From Eustoma russellianum (lineage: Eukaryota > Streptophyta > Magnoliopsida > Gentianales > Gentianaceae): a DNA stretch of 64,000 nt. The notes under the pieces were generated by a model. The model was not told where the DNA came from, did no database searches, and saw only the letters and a program-made list of their open reading frames with translations. Positions 56,308-64,000 of this stretch are shown here, one piece after another. Where the stretch lies: assembly GCA_036186865.1 (NCBI GenBank), contig AP025054.1:25425424-25489423 (forward strand). The letters are read 5' to 3'. The translations under genes were made by a program, and so were the position numbers. Position 1 is the stretch's first letter; each line of letters begins with the position of its first letter.

Positions 56308-57299
56308 TAGATGACTATACTCATTATACATGAGTTATGAATTTAAGTAGACGATTAGAAAATCACGTGGGTGACACTATTAAAACCATCCGTAGTGATC
56401 GCGGTGGTGAGTTTGATGGTAATTTCGAAAGGTTTTATGAATCCAAAGGATACTCACATGACCTTTCGGCACCTAGAACTCCACAACAAAATGGTGTAGC
56501 CGAACGAAAGAATAGAACTCTACAAGAAATGTGTAGAGCAATGTTGAATGAGTTCGGTTTGCCCAAATATTTTTGGGCCGAAGCGGTAAATGCCGCTTGC
56601 CATGTGATCAATCGTGTACATTTGAGACCATACCTAAATGTGACACCTTATGAGCTTTGGAATGGTAAAGTTCCCAACATTGGGTATTTCAAAGTGTTTG
56701 GTTGCAAGTGTTTCATACTTAATACCAAGGACACTTTGGACAAACTTGACCTCAAAGCGGATGAAGGTATCTTTTTATGTTATGCCTCAAATAGTAAGGC
56801 ATTTCGTGTTTTCAGCAAAAAGAGTCAAAAGGTGGAAGAATCAATCCATGTTAAGTTTAATGAGTCACTTAGTGACGAACCTAAACTTAATGAGGATTGT
56901 GAAGAAAATGAAGATGTGACTCCTCAAGAAGAAATTCTTGAGGATATTCCTATGGTTGCTCATCAACAAGAGATTGTTGATGACCCTCCAAATGGAAACA
57001 TCTTCATTGATTTGAGAGTAGAACCTATTGAAGGTACTCCTCCACCTTGTGTGCATGAACTTAGTGAGTCAAATAGTAATATTTCTCATACTCATGTCGT
57101 TGATACACAAAATGTAGAAAATGCATCGCATGTTCCGGAAAATGAGATTAATTTAGATGATGAAGGTTCATCACTCCCGGAACGTGATCATGAGGAAGTT
57201 GGAGGAGACGTCTCCAATCTTCCTAGATCATTTAAGCATAAAAGTTCTCACCCTCACGAGTTGGTCATAGGTGATTTAAATAGGGGTATCACCACATGA
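56270..57299 (+). pseudogene. S2 integrase relic and acidic spacer
   Basis: HYTFVVVDDYTHYT holds the first catalytic Asp. TGA replaces Trp at 56331-56333, and about 20 residues are deleted before RRLENHVGDTIKTIRSDRGG, which has the second Asp. TPQQNGVAERKNRTLQ has the catalytic Glu. KYFWAEAVNAACHVINR and FGCKCFILNTKDTLDKLD follow. The spacer 56880-57290 is acidic and low in complexity, as usual between integrase and RT. A TGA ends the frame at 57297. Confidence 0.9.
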
Positions 57300-58030
57300 A
57301 GGCAATATAGAGAGAATGCATTTGTCTCTCTTATAGAGCCTAAAAAGGTCAAAGATGCACTTCTTGATGAAAATTGGATCTTGGCTATGCAAGAAGAATT
57401 AAACCAATTTGAGAGAAGTGATGTTTGGTAATTGGTTCCCAACCACATGATCATCCTATTATTGGTACGAAATGGGTATTTCGTAACAAGATGGATGATC
57501 AAGGTAATGTCACTAGAAACAAGGCTAGATTAGTTGCTCAAGGACACCGTCAAGAAGAAGGTATCGATTTTGATGAGACATTTGCACCTGTAGCACGACT
57601 TGAGGCTATTAGGATGTTATTAGCATATGCTTGTTATAGAGATTTTAAACTTTACCAAATAGATGTTAAATCCGCCTTCTTGAATGGTGTTATTCAAGAA
57701 GAAGTGTATGTTGCACAACCTCCTGGGTTTGAATGTCATGATTCACCACATCATGTCTTCAAATTTAAAAAGGCTCTTTATGGCCTCAAACAAGCTCCAA
57801 GAGCTTGGTACGAGAGGTTAAGTACTTTTCTTCTTAATAACGGTTTTTCAAGAGGTAAGGTTGACACTACTTTGTTCATAAAAGAACAAGATAAAAATCA
57901 ATTAATTGTTCAAGTATATGTTGATGATATTATTTTTGGTAGCAATTTGCTAGTCTTATGCAAGGTGAATTCGAGATGAGCATGATGGGAGAACTCAACT
58001 ATTTCCTTAGATTACAAATCTAGCAAACCG
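57300..58030 (+). pseudogene. S2 reverse transcriptase relic
   Basis: EPKKVKDALLDENWILAMQE starts RT and is followed by VW*LVP, a TAA for Glu. 57425-57979 then reads [74 protein letters not shown] and the catalytic YVDDIIFGS (YVDD at 57917-57928). A deletion in the next segment shifts the frame near 57950, and a TAG replaces Gln at 58021-58023. Confidence 0.9.
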
Positions 58031-58038
58031 AAGATGGC

Positions 58039-58634
58039 GTGTACATTTCCGAAACCAAATACACAAAGGATTTGCTCAAGAAGTACAATTTTGGTGAAGG
58101 AAGGGAAGTGAACACTCCAATGAGCACAAGTGCTAAGCTTGGCAAGGACGAGAAAGGAAAGCATGTCGAGGTAACATTGTATCGTGGCATTATAGGTAGT
58201 CTATTTTATTTGACGGCTTGTAGACCCGATATTTTACATTGAGTGTGCTTAAGTGCTAGATTTCAAAGTGATCCTAGGGGTATGCATCTAGTTGCGATAA
58301 AACGCATCCTTAGATACCTTAGATGTACTCTGAAATTTGGGTTATTTTATCCTAAAAATGCATGTTTTGATTTAAGAGGATACTGTGACTCCGATTATAC
58401 GGGGAGTCTTGTTGATAGGAAGAGCACCTCCGGAACTTGTCAGTTTCTTGGAGATTGTCTTGTTTCTTGGCTTTCTAAGAAACAAAACAGTGTGTCTCTT
58501 TCTACGGCGGAATCCGAATACGTGTCGCTCGCCTCTTGTTGTGCACAATTGTTATGGATGACAAACACTTTGAATGATTATAACATTCACTTCTCCAAAG
58601 TACCTATTTTGTGTGATAACACTGAAGGATCTGC
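58039..58634 (+). pseudogene. S2 RNase H relic, first part
   Basis: YISETKYTKDLLKKYNFGEG and YRGIIGSLFYLTACRPDI lead into RNase H. One stop at 58240-58242 interrupts. RILRYLRCTLKFGLFYPKNA, YCDSDYTGSLVDRKSTSGTC (catalytic Asp), VSLSTAESEYVSLASCCAQL (catalytic Glu) and PILCDNTEGSA are intact. It is cut at 58634 by the 3.04-kb insertion. Confidence 0.9.
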
Positions 58635-59999
58635 AAGGCACCACTAGAGGGGGGGGGGGGTTTGAATAGGTGGTGCGGAAAGTGTGATTTTTTTAAAATT
58701 TGTTTAAACCTAAACAATTCAACTTCTGAAAACAGATTCTGTTTTCAGGACCAGTTTTAAAACATTTTTAAAACCAGGTTAGAGGTCTTCAAAAATTCTG
58801 AAATTTTGAGATAACTTAGCCTCAGATGTTATGTGGGTCCCCTAAAAATTTCAAATTAAAATTCAACCTTTAACCCCTTTAAAACCCGTTGGCAATCAGA
58901 TTGTGCGAATCTGCCAGAAACGGTAGACGGTTTTGAAAAATTTATTCCTATTTGTGTGTATGTCCAAATGCTCTAAAACTTTGACCACTAACTCCTTATA
59001 CACCATATTTAATTGGGTTGAAACAGTTTTGCAAAATTCTTTTGGGAAGTAGGTCAACTACAATCAAAGTCTCAACCTTTGCAAGTCTGAAAATCAGACT
59101 GCACTAGTCTCAGAAATATTGATGTTTGATCGACTTATACTTATCCAAAAGGGTTGAAACTTGTGCCAAATTAACCCTAGAACGTGTGGATATATTTCTG
59201 AAAATTTTTGTGATTTTTGAAAATCGTTTACTATTTTTCCGAATGCGAATAAGAAGCGTAAACTGTGCAGTAACTGAAAAGTAAATGCTGAAAGTAAATT
59301 GCACCAAGATTTTTATACTGGTTCGGTTATAAACAACCTACTCCAGTCTTCAGGGAACACCTTCCTTGGTTCACACTAATCACACACACACAACACACCT
59401 TACCACAGGGTTACACCTAACTCCAACCCTTTACAAACCTTGTACGGTGAATACAATTTGTACGAACACCACCACCTCGCAAGAATGAAGATTGATCACA
59501 CCTTGATCAATCTTTTACAAAGATATGGAATATGTGGTAGTATATATCAAGCCTATTCAAGATTGAAAGATATGAATACAATAGGCTTATAAGAAGAAAG
59601 AAAGAAGGAGAATGTAGAACAAGAAGAGGCTAGGCATTTTTTTCACTTTGATTTTGCAATGCTTGTACTTGTTTTGTTTTTGCTCAACCTCTTTCCTTTT
59701 AACTTGGTGCAGCCGTCCCCCTATAGGTCCCTCCCCCTCTTGAAAATTATCTTCTAAGTCTTTGGGAGGATGTAAGACATCATTGTGACATGGCCTTGCT
59801 TACTTGGTATCGTCTTATTGGATGATCATGTAAGCTTCGCTTACTTGGCACTTCATGATTGGTTGAATGTTGTCATCATTAATGACTTGGAAAAATCTGA
59901 GAATAACACTTAAACATGTGCCAAAATCATCACAAAATAATTTCCATAAAGCATAAGATTATAACATAAATTGCAAGCCACAAATTCCTTCCATACAAA

Positions 60000-60400
60000 G
60001 GCATAAAATCGGCCATAATGTGATGTTACCATGCTGATTTTTCAGCATGTGTTGCATGGTTGTATAATTCAAAATATTACCATTTTTCTTTGATTTTTCT
60101 TTTTAAAATAAATCACCAATTGATGGTAATTATTCCTATCACATGAGAAATGAATTTGGACATCTTTATGCTCAATAATTTGGCCACCACATGTCTCCCA
60201 CATGCTGAAAAATTTCAGCATGTGTGATATGTAGAATATCACACTATATTTAATTTAAATAATATTCAAATTACTTCCATTTCTTCTTCCAATCAATCAC
60301 ACAATAAAAGATGATAAAATATACCATTTAATGTGCAAAAATTCGGCCAGCAATGTTTAGCATGCTGAAATTTTCAGCGTGTGATATAAGAGAGACAAAC
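60000..60400. repeat. Three diverged repeats of about 165 bp, each with a hairpin
   Basis: Each unit has a (A)TTCGGCCA-like start and then a near-perfect palindrome: CATGCTGATTTTTCAGCATG (60031-60050 region), CATGCTGAAAAATTTCAGCATG in two parts (about 60201-60222) and CATGCTGAAATTTTCAGCGTG (about 60361-60381). A GTGATAT sequence follows the second and third. The rest of the units is much more diverged than the hairpins. Confidence 0.65.
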
Positions 60401-61130
60401 TTTGAATTCTTACCATTTGTAGCTTCTCTCTTTAATTCTCCAACATTGTATGATTTATCCTTGACCAATCAGTATGCCAACAAGGCTCCAAATAAGCTCC
60501 ATCTCAGCTGTAGGGGCGTTTCAATGAGTATGTACATGTGCTGAAATTTATTTTTGCTAACTTTGTAAAATAGTGCACATTTAATAATACACACATGTTA
60601 TATTCCAATCAGACCTTAATTTAATTTTCTAGAACACTTTAAGATGTATATCATATGTAAAAAGTGTCTAGATACGTGTCACATGATGTACCAAAAACGT
60701 TCCATGTGTTGTGTGCGTAGAAAACCGAATTTTCGATATTTATCGATTACCCGATTTTTCTCTAATTTAAATTCCACCTTTTGCACATGTTATATATATT
60801 ATGTTATACATAATATATATAATATATACTTTAAATCTCAGCACTTGGCTGGTCTAAAGTGGTACCATTAACATCTGACAAAATTAAACTTGGAATCTTC
60901 ACATTTTGGCCTTAATGTGGGGTGATTTGTGTGTGCCAACATGGAAAGTATTTTTGGCTGAATATTTCATGTAACCCACGACATTTTTGATGGTTTTTGA
61001 AGTATAGGGGCTGGTCATTTATTTATGGCAAGTACGTCACACGTTGACGAAGTTTTGGTATTCGCCCGATACGACAATTTTCGGTTTAGAACCTTTTATC
61101 GTGTCGTATTTAAATTTGTCATCACCATAT

Positions 61131-61150
61131 CTTATATCATATGATATAAG
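61131..61150. repeat. 20-bp perfect palindrome
   Basis: CTTATATCATATGATATAAG is its own reverse complement. It lies inside the 3.04-kb insertion in an AT-rich setting, so chance is a fair alternative. Confidence 0.7.
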
Positions 61151-61681
61151 ACCTGAACATACTCATAAATATGAGTTAAGTATAGTGGTGTGACGTTAAC
61201 GTACGTACGTAAAATATATAACGTGTCGGTAGTACGTTGGAATACATGTGTATGTGCCTTTATCAAAAAATCTGAAAATATATGTAATATATATGTATAT
61301 GGCGTGTCACATTAAAGAGGGGAGGAGGAGAAAACTTTCCTTCCTTAGCCTTGTTGCCTTTGTGCATCTTCCAAATGTGGCTTCCTTTAATGAACTACTT
61401 AGTTTAATAAACTAAGTACTTCATTTAATGAACTAGTTTAGTTCATTAATGGTGCCACCTGAAAATAGTATAAACACAACAAATGTTTGCCATATGATGT
61501 AAGCTTTAACGCTTCATGGCTCGTTAGTCCGGCAACATTATATATAAGCTAAATAAGGTAAGTAATAGCAATGTACCATGCATACATGTATATCTTATGC
61601 ACGTGTGTGTATATATATCATGCATTTAAGTCACTTATTTTGAAATCACTCAAACCCCCTTTTCTCTACAAACACGTCTGC

Positions 61682-61892
61682 TATCAATATTACACAAAAT
61701 CCCGTCCAACATAGTCGGACTAAGCACATTGAAGTGAGGTATCATTTCATCCGTGACTGTGTACAAAAGAACTTGGTCAGTGTAGAATTTGTTCCTACAC
61801 GAGACCAATTAGCGGACATATTCACGAAACCCTTACCCAATGATGTATTTGCATCTATAAGAAGTAGGTTGGGGTTGCTCAACATGGGTTGA
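61682..61892 (+). pseudogene. S2 RNase H relic, C-terminal part
   Basis: After the target copy, NITQNPVQHSRTKHIEVRYH and FIRDCVQKNLVSVEFVPTRD, QLADIFTKPLPND and LGLLNMG complete copia RNase H and end at TGA. Joined conceptually to 58634 the protein frame is continuous, which shows that the intervening 3.04 kb is a clean insertion. Confidence 0.92.
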
Positions 61893-61959
61893 TAATAACC
61901 CATCTTGAGTTTTGAGCAAGAAAATTTTCAAAATTTTCAAGGTCAGTATACTTAAGACA

Positions 61960-62222
61960 CTTCATCAACAGTTACTTCAGGCGTTCGATGTCACATCAAG
62001 CGCATGATGTTAAGGATGTCACTTGTTCGAAGTAACATCAGGCGCTTTATGTTCCTCATAACTAGTGTTTGAAGTTGGATTAAGCGCTCCATTAGTAGGA
62101 GTTCACTTGTTCGAAGTGACATTAAGCGCTCAATCTTCTTTTACACAACCGTTCGAAGTGACTTCAGGCGATTCATCTCTGTTTATGAAGCCGTTCGAAG
62201 TCACATTAGGCGCCTAAACCCT
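61960..62222 (+). repeat. TTCGAA/AGGCGC motif cluster in the pol-env spacer of S2
   Basis: Six units related to the LTR cluster, such as TTCGAAGTAACATCAGGCGC (62025 region), TTCGAAGTGACATTAAGCGC (62108 region) and TTCGAAGTCACATTAGGCGC (62194 region). Spacing is about 40-45 bp. The core TTCGAAnnnACATTAGGCGC is shared with the LTR units. Confidence 0.8.
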
Positions 62223-62569
62223 ATTTCTTCATGGTCTTTTCCGCCGTCTCTTCAGTTTTTCACGCCAATCAAGAGTCATCAATTCATGCCGCCATTTCTC
62301 CTCCCTTCTCTCTTCTCCACGTCTGACCACTCTTCCCACTTCCCAAATCTTCTTCAACCTTTCATCTTCCATCTTCCTCCATTACTCTCAAAATTACTCC
62401 CAGTCTCTCATCATCTTCCACCTTTAACTTCCAACAACTCCACCTCTTCCCTCATCTCCTTTAAATCCCATCTTCTTTTTTTAAATTTATTTCACTAAAT
62501 TCACATTACTCCTCTTCTTCACATATTTCTAAGTTTTTCTTCTCAAACCCCTTAACACATACAACTCAG
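62223..62569 (+). promoter_or_regulatory. Pyrimidine-rich leader and acceptor-like site before the env-like ORF
   Basis: About 330 bases are rich in C and T and end in CTTAACACATACAACTCAG with the ATG of the env-like ORF immediately after it (CAG at 62567-62569). This has the form of a 3' splice site and would suit expression from a spliced subgenomic RNA. An open frame at 62286-62498 merely mirrors the composition. Confidence 0.45.
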
Positions 62570-63909
62570 ATGGCTTCAGCAGATCCCTCTAAACGCCCCT
62601 GCAGCCACAAGCGTAAGCAAACTGCTGGGCTTGCGGAACCACAAGAAATCAAAACCATTCGTGAGGGGCTCACCAAGGAAAAATTTCCTTGGTTAAAGAA
62701 ATTTGATTCTAGTATCAAAGAATCACCTCGTCATTTGGACAAGGGAGTGCATGTGTCAATGTACTCCAATCTGCTCTTTGAAGAATGGCTCACAAACAAC
62801 CAGCCTATCATTCCACTCAAGTTGCTTCATCTTAGTGATTTAACTAAGACTCGCAATGCGGACTAGCTTATCTCCTTGCTAGAACATCAAGGATGGACCT
62901 CTCTCTGGTCCAGACTTGATATGTAAAAATTCTTCCGAGAACACACCAGAATGTTCTTTGCCAACTTGTGGGTTACTCCACAGTCTGTGTCTCAATCATT
63001 TTCTCTGCACACTATCGTTGATGGTACGCCTCTCAGTTTTTCAATACCAGAAATCTGTGATGTCCTTAGAATAAGAAACGAAAGACTGAGTGACTTTTTC
63101 GTGACTGGAGCAGTAAATATGGAGTCCGTGAACATGATGTTAAATTTGATCTGGGGTATTTTCCTTCAAGGAAGACTCAAAATATGCATCTGATGGATCG
63201 CATCTTGTTGGCTGTGGTCACTTATTGTGTCAATGGCAAGTCGATTGGAAATCCAAGCAACATGGATTTTTACGTCACTTATCGAATCAAACATGAGACC
63301 CAGCTAAATCTTGCTTGGATTATGGTAGAAGTCATGTTTGCTGCTCTTCGGAAAGGTTCCAAGGCTTTACCTTTTGCCAATATTGTTACTATATTGTTAA
63401 AATCAAAAGGTATTGTCATTTCTGATGATGAACTGACTACGATGGCTAAGACGGACTTCTATGACAACTACAATATTGCTCAAGCCATCGATTCTCAACT
63501 ACGCAAAGCCACTACCCTGCCTGACATTGCTGATGAGGTGGATGAAGGGCCTTCAGAAGGTGAAGGTCCAAGCACTGATGCACAGCTGCGTGCACAAATT
63601 AAGTCCTTGGAACAATCGGTTCAAGAACTGCAACCCCAGAATGCAGGACATGAATATCGTTTCGGAGTTATCAAAACAGCCTTTCTCAGTCATTTTCCCT
63701 GGGTCTACATTCCTCCTGATTTTGATGATTTAGGGGGAGAACTTGCTGCTAAAGATGCTGGAGGTGCAGAGGCTGCAGGTGGTGGAGGTGGATAGGCTGG
63801 CGGAAGTAGTCAGCAAATGAGTGGTTTTGCAGAGTTTGCAACAAGAGGATTTGGTTTTTGTGATTTTCCTCCTGGCGGAAGTGGTGCTGGTTCTGGAAGT
63901 GGACAGTAG
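62570..63909 (+). pseudogene. Env-like ORF of S2 (putative plant transposon protein family)
   Basis: The ATG at 62570 begins MASADPSKRPCSHKRKQTAG, a basic N-terminus. The central part (RMFFANLWVTPQSVSQSFSL, DGTPLSFSIPEICDVLRI) and HLMDRILLAVVTYCVNGKSI fit the putative plant transposon protein domain found in the extra ORF of many plant LTR elements. The C-terminal part has an acidic hinge (DEVDEGPSEGEGP), a coiled coil (AQLRAQIKSLEQSVQELQPQ) and a Gly-rich tail. Breaks: TAG at 62864-62866, TAA near 62925, a frameshift near 63175 and TAG at 63793-63795; the tail continues in frame to TAG at 63907-63909. I see no clear membrane segment, so an envelope role is only by position. Confidence 0.75.
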
Positions 63910-64000
63910 AATGATTAAGATTTTCTGGTGGACTGCAAAGTGATTGTCTCTTTTGATTGCTGACAACTTATCATCTCTTCCTATTTTTAAACTGAAAACC
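63910..64000. other. S2 3' untranslated region, cut by the window
   Basis: No polypurine tract or LTR start is seen before the end of the window. Confidence 0.5.

Larger units (their letters stand above)
58635..61676. mobile_element. 3.04-kb insertion with TIR-like ends, unclassified
   Basis: It splits the RNase H codons between GS and AINITQN, with TCTGC on both sides (58630-58634 and 61677-61681). The left end reads AAGGCACCACTAGAGG followed by a G-run and TTTGAATAGG. The right end, inverted, reads TGTTTGTAGAGAAAAGGGGG and TTTGAGTGA, so TAGAG-nnnn-GGGGGTTTGA is shared in inverse orientation. No transposase or long frame is seen. The motif CACTAGAGGGGG hints at a CACTA-like origin, but the ends and the 5-bp repeat do not fit that class well. 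It contains a tract of three hairpin repeats (60000-60400). Confidence 0.6.
52328..64000 (+). mobile_element. S2: Sirevirus-type copia element with env-like ORF (runs off the window)
   Basis: From the 5' LTR (52328-53769) the element continues through primer site, gag with two zinc knuckles, protease, integrase, RT, RNase H, a spacer and an env-like ORF; the 3' LTR must lie beyond 64000. This order, with an extra ORF after pol, is known for Sirevirus elements. The coding regions are broken many times. A separate 3.04-kb insertion splits RNase H. Confidence 0.88.

Overview
The window looks like repeat-rich nuclear DNA of a flowering plant, probably a eudicot with a large genome. Nearly everything recognisable is a transposable element: Ty3/gypsy LTRs, Sirevirus-like Ty1/copia elements, two Pack-MULEs, a tRNA-derived SINE of the Au type and a relic of an endogenous caulimovirid. 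The gene pieces inside the Pack-MULEs (MIP1, a chloroplast phosphatase, RPS24) are plant genes. I see no convincing intact host gene. The best host candidate is one exon for a small secreted Pro-rich peptide at 2347-2506 (minus).

Layout. 1-2.5 kb: end of a gypsy LTR, caulimovirid movement-protein relic with its tRNA-Met primer site, microsatellites, the secreted-peptide exon. 2767-11167: G1, a young, complete, non-autonomous gypsy-type element on the minus strand, with 2.5-kb LTRs, a 5-bp ATATG target duplication, PBS, polypurine tract and only a stub of gag. Its LTRs carry an array of hairpins with compensatory base changes and an array of 18-bp palindromes. 12-18.3 kb: a gypsy scrap, then two decayed copia elements head to head. 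18.8-19.05 kb: SINE with a 19-bp target duplication. 20.0-21.26 kb: a minus-strand LTR with TATA box and upstream repeats. 21.9-32.7 kb: S1, a decayed Sirevirus-type copia element whose pol is split at 26812-28405 by Pack-MULE M1 carrying the 5' part of MIP1.

32.7-55.4 kb is a direct tandem segmental duplication of about 10.6 kb (DupA 32731-44702, DupB 44703-55390). Each unit holds a gypsy gag/protease relic, a gypsy solo LTR, about 3 kb of unrecognised DNA, and the 5' LTR plus gag of a second Sirevirus-type element, S2. Only DupA has Pack-MULE M2 (34842-36228), a chimera of at least two gene fragments; DupB keeps the empty site with one copy of the 10-bp target. This gives an order of events: gypsy relic and S2, solo LTR, duplication, then M2.

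55.4-64 kb continues the DupB copy of S2 through second gag zinc knuckle, protease, integrase, reverse transcriptase and RNase H. RNase H is split by a 3.04-kb insertion. An env-like ORF of the putative plant transposon protein type follows; the 3' LTR lies beyond the window. All retroelement coding regions seen are disabled by stops and frameshifts.

The observations most worth following are the two same-family Pack-MULEs with different cargo and a built-in empty-site control, the covarying hairpins and palindromes in G1, and the TTCGAA/AGGCGC motif clusters shared by the S2 LTR and the spacer ahead of its env-like ORF.
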